22,355 bases of DNA, from positions 1 to 22,355 of the forward strand of contig JBPCVQ010000220.1 in NCBI GenBank assembly GCA_051010395.1. The letters run 5' to 3'. The notes under the pieces are model-generated. The model ran no database searches. It was not told where the DNA came from and saw nothing but the letters and a program-made list of their open reading frames with translations. Each line of letters starts with the position of its first letter. Within the stretch, counting starts at the first letter, position 1. This document shows, piece after piece, positions 7,920 through 15,459 of the stretch. The stretch is from JANQPX01 sp051010395 (GTDB lineage: Bacteria; Pseudomonadota; Alphaproteobacteria; Geminicoccales; Geminicoccaceae). Made by a program: the position numbers and the translations under genes.

Positions 7920-8098
7920 TCTCGCTTCGCTGCGCCATAGTTTTTCAGCTTGTCGGCGGTCAACACGCGAGGCACACGGCCTTGCATCTTCAAGCGCTTG
8001 TGCGTCAGTTGCTTAGCCGTTTTCTTCTCACGCCGGCTTTGGGCCAGAATGTCGAGTGCGACACCATGCCGACGAACTATCTCATCATAACAGCTCAA
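7916..8098 (-). pseudogene. IS6-family transposase remnant fused to the IS5 fragment
   Basis: Reading leftward from 8098 gives HGVALDILAQSRREKKTAKQ, then RVPRVLTADKLKNYGAAKRE. This is the core of an IS6/IS240-type transposase, where relatives read LDILVQSRRDKKAAK and ITDKLKSYGAAKRE. The second catalytic aspartate is present in TADKL. The fragment has lost its N-terminus and everything after KREI, including the catalytic glutamate. It then runs in another frame into the IS5-like fragment; the two share only GATC-like microhomology at 7916-7919. Both remnants have the same orientation. Confidence 0.8.
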
Positions 8099-8468
8099 GC
8101 ATTATAACTTTAAGATGATAACTAATATGAATTAAAACAATTTCCAGGTGATTTTGTCAGGAAACAGTCTGTCTCTCGTCCCAGCCTTCTGTTCGATCGA
8201 TGGTTAGGGCAGGCTAGTTTCATGACCTGGGAGTTGCTCCTCCCATCCATGACGGTGCTGATGATACAACTCCGAATCGCCTCGACGGCTTCCGGGTCTT
8301 CAATTCTCGGGCCTAGTGATCGTCGGGAATTTTGTACTTTGCCACCTGTCGTTGAACATGCCCCTCGATTGCCCCCCCCCAACATAGAGCACGCTAAGGA
8401 ATGCTGGTGGTAGCCCAATGACGTGCAGGTCATTGCATGTGGAGTGAACCGCATCTGGAGAGTACGAG
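8099..8468. other. Gene-free stretch between the transposase remnants and a small membrane ORF
   Basis: 370 bp with no convincing gene. An AT-rich segment lies at about 8100-8150 and a run of nine C at about 8375-8383. A minus-strand open frame across 8122-8454 includes a protein-like piece (RIEDPEAVEAIRSCIISTV), but it lacks a ribosome site and any recognisable domain. I treat it as decayed or fortuitous. Confidence 0.5.
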
Positions 8469-8675
8469 ATGATCGTCGAAGTCGTTACGAGGTTGATGAT
8501 TTTCGGAGGATTGCTCTTTTTGCCCATTGTCATAGTGGTTGCGAGCGATGGGCAAGTCACCGCCTGGTTCGTGCTCATCGTGTGCGCTGGTCTTTTTGGA
8601 TGCTTGCTGTTCGTCGATCTGCGGAATCATTGGTACTCTGACAAGAGGAAGGGAAGAAGCAGGATTGCGCGCTAG
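8469..8675 (+). CDS. Small two-helix membrane protein, hypothetical
   Basis: 68-aa ORF with two strongly hydrophobic helices at about residues 8-26 and 30-49, a single aspartate near the loop, and a basic tail (DKRKGRSRIAR) predicted to stay in the cytoplasm. The ATG has TGGAGAG about 8-9 nt upstream. The hydrophobic pattern and ribosome site argue that it is real. It is short and lies in a remnant-rich region, so a chance ORF cannot be excluded. No family is recognised. Confidence 0.5.
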   Translation: MIVEVVTRLMIFGGLLFLPIVIVVASDGQVTAWFVLIVCAGLFGCLLFVDLRNHWYSDKRKGRSRIAR

Positions 8676-8679
8676 CGTA

Positions 8680-8688
8680 TTATCCACA
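8680..8688 (+). promoter_or_regulatory. Isolated perfect DnaA-box sequence
   Basis: TTATCCACA is an exact match to the consensus DnaA box and lies just after the stop of the small membrane ORF, at the edge of an AT-rich stretch (ATATTTAATT). Only one perfect copy was noticed, so this may be coincidence and is not evidence for an origin. Confidence 0.3.
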
Positions 8689-9234
8689 ATATTTAATTCC
8701 CCAATACTCGCGTTAACGAGCCCTCGCCAACAAGGCGCTTCGACTCTGACCTCCCCCGAGAAGGACTATCGATTTGTGGTCATTACACTTGGTTCGTGTC
8801 CAAGGGACGTTTGACCACCGAATTGGAATGCGTGATCAGCCGATCCTAAAAGGTATTTGAAAGGCCAGCGCAGCTGGCGCTTTGGGCACGCAGGGAACCA
8901 ATCTGTTCCTCCAGGAGGAATTATCCAAGGAAAGGAGTGTGGTAAGCCTGCTGTGCGTGCAGGACAGATTGCTGTCGTGCCTTGGATCATCGGCGATGCC
9001 GCCCTCGGTATCCGTTGTCCTGCAGTCGGTTGGTCCGGCGGCTATGCTGCCGACATGGTTATGGAAGTCGTTCCTGTTTGAAGGTTTCCGTCACGGTCTC
9101 CCAGGCTTCGCTCACTTTTGTGAAGCTTGGGATCCGGACGCCAAGCCGCATTTTGCCGATGCAGCCGAAGGCTCCGGTGCGCGGATGACGAAATGAGCCA
9201 TGACCGTCGAGAACGCAAGAGAAGGAGCGAAAAC
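8689..9234. other. Gene-free stretch, no recognisable content
   Basis: About 545 bp with overlapping open frames on both strands (for example plus-strand frames at 8857-9081 and 8882-9196) but none with a recognisable domain, good ribosome site or consistent composition. A good Shine-Dalgarno sequence near its right end belongs to the next small ORF. Possibly decayed coding sequence from the islet. Confidence 0.45.
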
Positions 9235-9549
9235 ATGGCTTTTCCTGATAGCGCCGAAGGTCTCGCCTCCTGGACCCGGGTCATCGCCATCATCCTGGAT
9301 GCGGCCGGCCCCGAGGGCGATCGGCTCCATTCCTATCATGACGGCGACATGCATGTCGCCCCGACAGGCTCGACCAGGCGCCGGCCCGACTCGTCCGACA
9401 AGATACTGGATTTCCAAGCCGCGTCAGCAGCTCGCGCAAGAAAATATCGACAACAATATATCAGCCTTTCAGATCGAGTGTGTAATGACAATTCTAATAA
9501 AATTGTTCCTATACGCCAGACAGCAAAGATTATTAACTTGACGATCTGA
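9235..9549 (+). CDS. Hypothetical small protein with strong ribosome-binding site
   Basis: 104-aa ORF starting at ATG 9235, preceded by GAAGGAG at 7 nt, the best ribosome site in this islet. The N-terminal half (MAFPDSAEGLASWTRVIAII) could form a short amphipathic or weakly hydrophobic helix. The middle is charged and the C-terminus is basic, rich in N/K/I and notably AT-rich at DNA level. No domain is recognised and no partner is obvious. It ends in the AT-rich segment upstream of the FixJ-like regulator. It could be a real accessory gene or a gene start fused to foreign AT-rich sequence. Confidence 0.45.
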   Translation: MAFPDSAEGLASWTRVIAIILDAAGPEGDRLHSYHDGDMHVAPTGSTRRRPDSSDKILDFQAASAARARKYRQQYISLSDRVCNDNSNKIVPIRQTAKIINLTI

Positions 9550-10206
9550 TCTTTTGTCATAAAATTTTATTATCTTTTAATTAATTGTTTTGCCAAAATC
9601 TAATTGGTATCTTGAAGGTAACGGTCTTTTTCTATCTCCACGCTGTTTCAAGGCGTGATCATGCGGCATACTCGGTCATGGTCATTCTCGCTCCTTCGCG
9701 GACGGAATGACCACCAACCCACTCCCTGCGTTGCATTCGTTTCCGTAGAAGCCTCCCCCCTGTCAACTCGACCCCGGCATGTCAATGTCGGGGTCACATT
9801 TGACGCAATATCAAGTGGGGATGACCTTGAGGCTCCAAGCCGAATGATCAGGGCTGCTCAACTCATCTTGTGTCGGTCATGATCCTGCCATCGCCAGGGA
9901 AAATACATCCTCGGTCAGCTCGATGAATCAGCGCGGATCTGCCTTCGATCATCGTTCCTGTTCGTGACCCGGCCGTCCGGCGCCGCATAACATCATCGAC
10001 ATCGCCAAGGCCATTCGCCCGATTACTTTGGCGCCGCTCACTCATGCAGCTTTCGCCCTTCAACCTGACGAAGCCTTGACGGCAGGCCGCGGGTTGAGGA
10101 TCTTCTAGTCGCAGGAGGAGCAAGTGTAACTAATCACGCAACAAGCCTAGTTTGCATCGAGCAATAACTCTGCTCTATGTAAAACAAAGTATTGAAGGCG
10201 ACAACA
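9550..10206. other. AT-rich gene-free region upstream of the FixJ-like regulator
   Basis: About 657 bp without a supported gene. The left end (9550-9615) is very AT-rich (for example ATAAAATTTTATTATCTTTT), in sharp contrast with the GC-rich surroundings. A strong hairpin sits at 9770-9795. A minus-strand frame across 9863-10123 has no recognisable domain. The last 80 bp, again AT-leaning, should hold the promoter of the regulator, but I see no certain -35/-10 pair. Confidence 0.5.
9770..9795. repeat. Inverted repeat (GACCCCGGCA / TGTCGGGGTC), 6-nt loop
   Basis: Ten-base arms pair with one G-T position around the loop TGTCAA, and are followed by ACATTTGACGC. GACCCC...GGGGTCA-type ends are common at insertion-sequence borders, so this may be an IS-end scar. 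It could equally be a transcription terminator without a T-tract. Confidence 0.4.
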
Positions 10207-10854
10207 ATGTCATCAAGTCATCAAACTGCCTATCTCATCGATGACGATGAAGCGATGAGGAATTCCATTGCGCATGCACTGACCAAGCGAGAAATACCTG
10301 CGCGTACATTTCCGAGCGCTACGGTTTTCCTCGATGCCTACGAGAAAACATGGCGCGGATGTCTCGTCATCGATATTCGCATGCCCGGCATGAGTGGCCT
10401 TGAGTTGCAGGCGCGGCTGGCGGAATACGATATCAAAATGCCGATTATCTTTATCACCGGATATGGCAACGTCGAGAAAGCTGTGCAGGCGATGAAAGGC
10501 GGCGCAGTCGACTTCCTGCAGAAACCTTTCTCTCAGCGAGCGCTTGTCGACTGCATTCAGCGTGCGTTCCAGAAAGATACCGAAAGGCTAAGTGAACAGG
10601 CAGATCTGGAAACCGCGCGCGCGCTATTTTTGCGCCTGACAAAAAGAGAGCTTGAGATTGCACAAATTATGGCATGTCGCCCTTCGAATGCTTCCAGCAA
10701 GCAGATCGCGAGAGATCTAGGCGTTAGCCCGCGAACGGTGGATCACCATCGATCTCGTATCATGGAAAAGGTGGAGGCTCGTTCATTGATCGAGTTCATT
10801 GATGTTGCACGCCGTGCGGGGATCATGGGAATCGATGAGGCAGATCGTGCCTAG
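10207..10854 (+). CDS. FixJ/NarL-type response regulator (orphan)
   Basis: 215-aa two-domain response regulator, counted from ATG 10207, which has GAAGG at 8 nt; an earlier in-frame TTG lacks a site. The receiver (about 6-120) has the acidic cluster DDD at 12-14, phospho-acceptor D56 in VIDIRMPGMSG, T84 in FITGYG and K106 in QKPF. This PGMSGLELQ...ITGYGNVEKAVQAMKGGAVDF style is typical of FixJ/TodT/NodW regulators. The LuxR-type DNA-binding domain (about 143-205) begins LTKRELEIAQIM and contains SKQIARDLGVSPRTVDHHRS, with a few extra residues (RPSNASS) before the recognition helices. No sensor kinase is adjacent, so the signal is unknown. It stands alone between an AT-rich stretch and a chemotaxis-receptor remnant. 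Confidence 0.93.
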   Translation: MSSSHQTAYLIDDDEAMRNSIAHALTKREIPARTFPSATVFLDAYEKTWRGCLVIDIRMPGMSGLELQARLAEYDIKMPIIFITGYGNVEKAVQAMKGGAVDFLQKPFSQRALVDCIQRAFQKDTERLSEQADLETARALFLRLTKRELEIAQIMACRPSNASSKQIARDLGVSPRTVDHHRSRIMEKVEARSLIEFIDVARRAGIMGIDEADRA

Positions 10855-11400
10855 TGGTATGATCACGTCATTTGATGAATGCAGAAATCTGCAACTTGCC
10901 TCGGAACCAATGCGTCACGCACGTTGCCAAGTGGAACTTTCGGTGTGATCGGATCACAGGTGCGTCGCCCCGAACAGGGTGATCAGCGAGCGTTGTCATC
11001 TTGAGTAAGCCCATCATGTGATCATGCCCCCCCGTGAAGACATCGAAAAAAGCCTCCCATATCGCTGGATATCGGTCTCCGGCGTGGGCCATCATCGACT
11101 TTGTTTGGCCCTATTTCCGCTTTCCGCACACACAGCCTCGGCGGCAAGAATTCGCGCGAGCAGGAGGCTATCCGCCATTTTTCTGCTGCAACGCTCGTTC
11201 AGCTTGCTGCCAGGACCTGCGGAAAGGAAAGGTCTCCTTTGCCATTTGAGTTGTCAATGTTTTACATAAGTCGATGAACTGTGGTTTTTTGTAGATCATG
11301 TTCGTGCAAAATTAGTATTTGTCATCGAAAGAAACGGTATGGACGATTGTTGCTGGAATATTTGAAAGCGTTGGTCTAGAAATTTTTCGACCTTGGCCCG
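10855..11400. other. Gene-free stretch after the response regulator
   Basis: About 546 bp in which short frames on both strands show no domain, no ribosome site and no consistent reading frame. The part from about 11250 to 11390 is AT-rich. Probably islet debris; I see no RNA gene. Confidence 0.45.
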
Positions 11401-11658
11401 CTAGGCGGCAATGCTGGCTGTGTTTGACATCACCGCCGGATTGCACGGTGTCGTTTCAGTCGTGTTCCGCAAGGCTGCATCTTCGACATTAAAATACGCG
11501 ATGAGAGTTTTGAGCTTGACTGTCTGGTCAATCAGCGCTCCGGCTGCCGCCGTGTTCTCCTCGACGAGTGCGGAATTCTGCTGCGTAACGACAGCGCTAT
11601 GCGCTGAGACTTCGGCAACATGAGACGATAGCGCTGTCATCAGACGTCGGCTTATCAT
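11401..11658 (-). pseudogene. Tail of a methyl-accepting chemotaxis protein (truncated)
   Basis: The 85-codon frame encodes VSAHSAVVTQQNSALVEENT, then AAAGALIDQTVKLKTLIAYF, the characteristic end of the MCP signalling domain (relatives read QMDQATQQNAALVEETTAA...L...LVAFF). Nothing upstream encodes the sensory, HAMP or hairpin-tip parts, and no ribosome site precedes the first methionine. This is therefore a broken remnant of a receptor of several hundred residues. It marks the right side of the remnant-rich islet, just before the housekeeping gene fabI. Confidence 0.8.
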
Positions 11659-11813
11659 CTCATTCCGGCCGCAACGTCCTCAAACAAGCATCTTATGCCC
11701 CCACCTCTCGAACCCATTCACCCCGGCCGAGGATCCGGCCTTCCCCAAACCCCGGACCATCGCTAGGATGCGCGCCGAAACGACCCTCTCATTACGTCCA
11801 GGAGATTCTCCGT

Positions 11814-12623
11814 ATGCCCGACGCTCCCCTGATGGCCGGAAAAAAAGGTCTGGTCATGGGCATCGCCAATGATCGATCGTTAGCCTACGGTATCGCCAAG
11901 ACCGTCGCCGACCACGGCGCAGAGCTGGCGCTCACCTATCAGGGCGATGCGCTGGCGAAACGGGTCCTGCCGATCGCCGAGAAACTCGGCGCCCCGATCG
12001 TGGCGCCCGCCGACGTCACCGATCCTTCGAGCATGGACCAGTTGTTCGATCATCTTGCCGAGGAGTGGGGGCGACTGGACTTCGTCGTCCACGCCATCGC
12101 CTTTTCCGACAAGGAGGAACTGAAGGGCAAATATCTCGATACTTCCGCCGACAACTTCCAGCGCTCGATGATGATTTCCTGTTATTCCTTCACCGACCTT
12201 TGCCGACGTAGCGCCCCGCTGATGACCGAAGGCGGCAGCCTGGTGACGCTCACCTACGCTGGCGCTGAGCGCGTTGTTCCGCACTATAATGTCATGGGTG
12301 TCGCCAAGGCGGCGCTGGAGGCGAGTGTGCGCTACCTCGCCGTCGACCTCGGCGGGGGCGCTATCCGTGTGAACGCGATCTCGGCAGGTCCGGTCAAGAC
12401 GCTGGCAGCATCGGGCATAGGCGACTTTCGCTATATCCTGAAATGGAACGAATACAACTCGCCGCTTAAGCGCAACACTACCCTCGACGACGTCGGCGGC
12501 GCCGGCCTCTACCTCCTCTCCGATCTCGGCGGCGGCACCACGGGCGAAGTCCTGCATGTCGACAGCGGCTATCACGTGGTCGGCATGAAAGCCGTCGACG
12601 CCCCCGACATCAGCACCGTCTAG
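11814..12623 (+). CDS. fabI: Enoyl-[acyl-carrier-protein] reductase (NADH), FabI
   Basis: 269-aa FabI, the last reductive step of each type II fatty-acid elongation cycle. This atypical short-chain dehydrogenase has the modified nucleotide motif GIANDRSLAYGIA at about 16-28 and the catalytic pair Y158-x6-K165 in YNVMGVAK, with Y148 ten residues earlier as usual. It also has the conserved SAGPVKTLAASGI segment. Length and motifs are normal and suggest a triclosan-type reductase. The ATG has CAGGAGA about 8 nt upstream. aroC follows 74 bp later on the same strand, so the two may be co-transcribed. Confidence 0.97.
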   Translation: MPDAPLMAGKKGLVMGIANDRSLAYGIAKTVADHGAELALTYQGDALAKRVLPIAEKLGAPIVAPADVTDPSSMDQLFDHLAEEWGRLDFVVHAIAFSDKEELKGKYLDTSADNFQRSMMISCYSFTDLCRRSAPLMTEGGSLVTLTYAGAERVVPHYNVMGVAKAALEASVRYLAVDLGGGAIRVNAISAGPVKTLAASGIGDFRYILKWNEYNSPLKRNTTLDDVGGAGLYLLSDLGGGTTGEVLHVDSGYHVVGMKAVDAPDISTV

Positions 12624-12697
12624 TCGGACCCCGACAGGGTTGACTTGGTGCCGGCGTACTTACACGACACGGCGGTGCTCTTGAAAGGAGCTTGAGT

Positions 12698-13771
12698 TTG
12701 GCCGGCAACAGCTTCGGCAGCGTCTTCCGCTTCACCACCTTCGGCGAAAGCCATGGCCCCGCTATCGGCTGCACCGTCGATGGCGTGCCGCCATTGCTCG
12801 ACTTGTCGGAGCCTGACATCCAGCATTGGCTGGATCGACGGCGGCCGGGGCAATCCAAATTCACCACCCAGCGTCAGGAACCGGATAGGGTCCAGATCCT
12901 ATCTGGTGTCTTCGAGGGTAAGACGACCGGTACGCCGATCGGTCTCCTGATCGAGAATGTCGACCAGCGTTCCAAGGACTATGGCGAGATCAAGGATCGT
13001 TTCCGTCCTGGCCATGCCGACTTTACTTATGAGGCCAAATACGGCATTCGCGATTATCGCGGCGGTGGCCGCTCAAGCGCACGCGAAACCGCAATGCGCG
13101 TCGCTGCAGGCGCCGTTGCGAGAAAAGTGCTGGGCGACGCTGTTGCCATCCGAGGCGCGCTCGTCCAGGTCGGTGATGATCAGGTGGATCGTGAAAACTG
13201 GAACTGGGATGCTGTCGAACAGAACCCGTTCTGGTGCCCGGACCCCAAGGCCTCAACGCGCTGGGAGGAAAAGCTGCTGGCGATCCGCAAGTCTGGCTCA
13301 TCGGTGGGCGCCGTCATCGAAGTCACCGCAGCGGGCGTCCCCGCAGGCCTTGGTGATCCGATTTACGACAAGCTCGATGCCGATCTCGCCAAAGCTGTCA
13401 TGAGCATCAATGCGGTGAAGGGGGTGGAAATCGGTGCGGGCTTCGAAAGCGCCCGTCTAAGCGGCGAAGAAAACGCCGACGAAATGCGGTCCGAGGGCGG
13501 ACAGCCCCACTTTCTCTCCAATAACGCAGGCGGCATCTTGGGTGGCATTTCCACCGGTCAAGACATTGTCCTGCGTTTCGCCGTCAAACCAACCAGTTCG
13601 ATCCTCACGCCGCGCCGCTCCATCGACCGTCACGGCAACGAGATCGACGTTGCGACCAAAGGCCGTCACGATCCCTGCGTCGGCATCCGCGCCGTGCCCG
13701 TGGGCGAGGCGATGATGGCCATCGTCCTCGCTGACCACTGGCTCCGCCAGCGGGCGTACAAGAGGGACTGA
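12698..13771 (+). CDS. aroC: Chorismate synthase
   Basis: 357-aa chorismate synthase, which converts 5-enolpyruvylshikimate 3-phosphate to chorismate with reduced FMN in the last step of the shikimate pathway. Signatures are GNSFGSVFRFTTFGESHGPA at the N-terminus, FRPGHADFTYEAKYGIRDYR, GGGRSSARETAMRVAAG, GGILGGISTGQDI and RHDPCVGIRAVPVGEAM. The start is not an ATG: two TTG codons, 12692 and 12698, are in frame. AGGAG is only 1 nt before the first but 7 nt before the second, so 12698 is preferred. Gene order fabI-aroC is kept close, with the small acidic gene converging 29 bp after the stop. Confidence 0.96.
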   Translation: MAGNSFGSVFRFTTFGESHGPAIGCTVDGVPPLLDLSEPDIQHWLDRRRPGQSKFTTQRQEPDRVQILSGVFEGKTTGTPIGLLIENVDQRSKDYGEIKDRFRPGHADFTYEAKYGIRDYRGGGRSSARETAMRVAAGAVARKVLGDAVAIRGALVQVGDDQVDRENWNWDAVEQNPFWCPDPKASTRWEEKLLAIRKSGSSVGAVIEVTAAGVPAGLGDPIYDKLDADLAKAVMSINAVKGVEIGAGFESARLSGEENADEMRSEGGQPHFLSNNAGGILGGISTGQDIVLRFAVKPTSSILTPRRSIDRHGNEIDVATKGRHDPCVGIRAVPVGEAMMAIVLADHWLRQRAYKRD

Positions 13772-13800
13772 GCGGTGCTGGGGCAGCTCGCCAGGTTGGC

Positions 13801-14019
13801 TCAAGCCTCGTCCCAGTTGTCGTCTTCAGCTGCTGACAGCAGGTCGTCATAGTCTTCCAGGGACTGCTCGAAAAAGTCGTCTTCGAGCAAGGTATCACGC
13901 TCCAGATAGAGCCCCTCGTCGAGCTGCTTATCCTGCTCCAGAGCATCGGCGGCGATCGCCGTCTTCATGAGCTCACCGAGCCTCGGATGGTCGTTTCGAT
14001 CAAAGCTCATCGCAGACAT
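13801..14019 (-). CDS. Small highly acidic protein, hypothetical
   Basis: 72-aa protein with 23 Asp/Glu against 5 Lys/Arg, rich in LEDD, LEDYDDLL and AEDDNWDE clusters in its second half. It is probably an unstructured or helical acidic peptide. No family is recognised; such peptides can act as nucleic-acid mimics, chaperone-like adaptors or protein-binding tails, but nothing here decides. The start is well supported by TGGAGG at 8-9 nt. It is convergent to aroC and 106 bp downstream (same strand) of the permease gene. Confidence 0.75.
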   Translation of the reverse strand: MSAMSFDRNDHPRLGELMKTAIAADALEQDKQLDEGLYLERDTLLEDDFFEQSLEDYDDLLSAAEDDNWDEA

Positions 14020-14125
14020 GGTCGTTCCTCCATTAACGCGATTACATCGTCATCAAAGGCCAGAAAATCGCTCTAGTCTGTGACCGAAGTCACGCTTCGA
14101 CCTCGATCTTCGATAAGCGTAGATG

Positions 14126-15067
14126 TCAGATGATGAACCAGAGCAGAACGGGAATCGTCACCATGCTGATGCCCGTCGAAATCAGAACGGCGCTTGAGGC
14201 CTCGGGCACCGCTACGTCATAATGCTGTGCGAAGATATAGACGTTCGCGCCCACCGGCAGTGCCGCCACGATCACCAACGCTGCCGCCAGAAACGGATCG
14301 AGCCCGAGCATCTCAGCCATGGCCCAGGCAAGGGCAGGGTGAACGGCAAGCTTAGTCGCGGTCATCAGCCCGGCCGCACCGAGGGGACCGTGCAGGCCTC
14401 TCGCCACCTCACGCACGCCAAGGCTTGCACCGAGCGCGAAAAGGGCCGTCGGCGGTCCCGCCTGACCGATAAAGCCGAGGGTCTTGTCCAGGACAGGAAC
14501 TAACCCGAAGCCGAGCGACCCGACAGCCATGCCGAAGATCGCGGCCAGAATGATCGGATTGCCGGTGATTGCCCGAAAGGTGGTGCCCGCGAGCGCCAGC
14601 GGCCTCACTCGGCCGTTGCCTTTGCCGACGATCTCCAGGAGCATGGTCACTAGGCTGTAAAGCGCCACATTGAATGCGAAAATCATCGTGACCGGCACGG
14701 CGCCACGCTCGCCGTACAGCGCAATCATCAAAGGAATGCCCAACAGTACACTATTCGGAAAAGACGAGCCAAATCCCTGAATCACCAGATGCGGCGGGTC
14801 CTGCCGAAGCAGCGCCCAGCCAAGCAGGGCCCCGATCAAAGCCGCCGCGAACTGCGCGCTGATATGAGCAAACAAAAACCAGGGATCGATCAGCCCGGCA
14901 ACGTCGCTGACGACCACCAGCCGAAACAACAATGCAGGCATGGCGACGTTAAAAATAAACGCCACCAATGCCTTCACACCCAGAGCATCGATCCACCTGA
15001 TCTTCCCGGCCACGAAGCCGAGAATGATCAGCGAAAACAGAGGAACAACAGCCTCGCCTACTGGCAT
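14126..15067 (-). CDS. AEC (auxin efflux carrier) family permease
   Basis: 313-aa integral membrane protein with about ten hydrophobic helices in the AEC arrangement. Typical family features are the early helix LFSLIILGFVAGKI, the FNVAMPALLFRL segment, the GFGSSFPNSVLLGIPL segment after helix four, a charged central loop (GKGNGRVRPLAL), and PVGANVYIFAQHYDV before the last helices. Family members export small organic anions such as malate, malonate or auxin-like acids; the substrate here is unknown. The ribosome site is weak. The start codon lies inside the first unit of an 84-bp four-copy tandem repeat, which forms the whole upstream region. Confidence 0.92.
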   Translation of the reverse strand: MPVGEAVVPLFSLIILGFVAGKIRWIDALGVKALVAFIFNVAMPALLFRLVVVSDVAGLIDPWFLFAHISAQFAAALIGALLGWALLRQDPPHLVIQGFGSSFPNSVLLGIPLMIALYGERGAVPVTMIFAFNVALYSLVTMLLEIVGKGNGRVRPLALAGTTFRAITGNPIILAAIFGMAVGSLGFGLVPVLDKTLGFIGQAGPPTALFALGASLGVREVARGLHGPLGAAGLMTATKLAVHPALAWAMAEMLGLDPFLAAALVIVAALPVGANVYIFAQHYDVAVPEASSAVLISTGISMVTIPVLLWFII

Positions 15068-15398
15068 GGCCAGCTCATTTACATGCCTCGATCGCGCGAC
15101 GTCGCCGGGCGCTCATCACGCCACCATCAAGCTTTGCCCGTCCGCTGGCGTGGCCAGCTCACCGACTTGCCTCGATCACGCGACGCCGCCGGACGCTCAT
15201 CACACCACCATCAAGCTCTGCCCGTCCACTGGCATGGCCAGCTCATTTACATGCCTCGATCGCGCGACGTCGCCGGGCGCTCATCACGCCACCATCAAGC
15301 TTTGCCCGTCCACTGGCATGGCCAGCTCATTTACATGCCTCGATCGCGCGACGCCGCCGGGCGCTCTTCACGCCACCATCAAGCTCTGCCCGTCCGCC
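15063..15398. repeat. 84-bp direct tandem repeat, four copies
   Basis: Units are 15063-15146, 15147-15230, 15231-15314 and 15315-15398, all exactly 84 bp. Units 1, 3 and 4 are nearly identical; unit 2 differs most. Units 1 and 3 contain the palindrome GCGACGTCGC, broken by one change (GCGACGCCGC) in units 2 and 4. A weak further resemblance may continue to about 15446. The first unit covers the permease start codon and the rest fill the permease-gapR gap. Because 84 is a multiple of three, plus-strand frames run through the array as 28-residue repeats, but they lack start signals and continue antisense into the permease, so I do not call a gene. Confidence 0.97.
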
Positions 15399-15459
15399 TG
15401 CGAGCCCCTCGGCGTCACCCGCAGCTCACCAGGCAAGTCAACGCCGCCGGTCGTACCGG

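Noticed and set aside
8122..8454. Minus-strand 110-codon frame in the islet
   Set aside because: One stretch looks protein-like, but there is no ribosome site and no recognisable domain, and it sits in decayed sequence.
8680..8688. Replication origin
   Set aside because: Only one perfect DnaA box, no cluster of boxes and no dnaA, parAB or rep genes in the window.
11880..12575. 231-codon minus-strand frame
   Set aside because: Antisense shadow of fabI with no protein-family features.
15063..15398. CRISPR array
   Set aside because: Units are contiguous 84-bp direct repeats with no unique spacers, and no cas genes are present.
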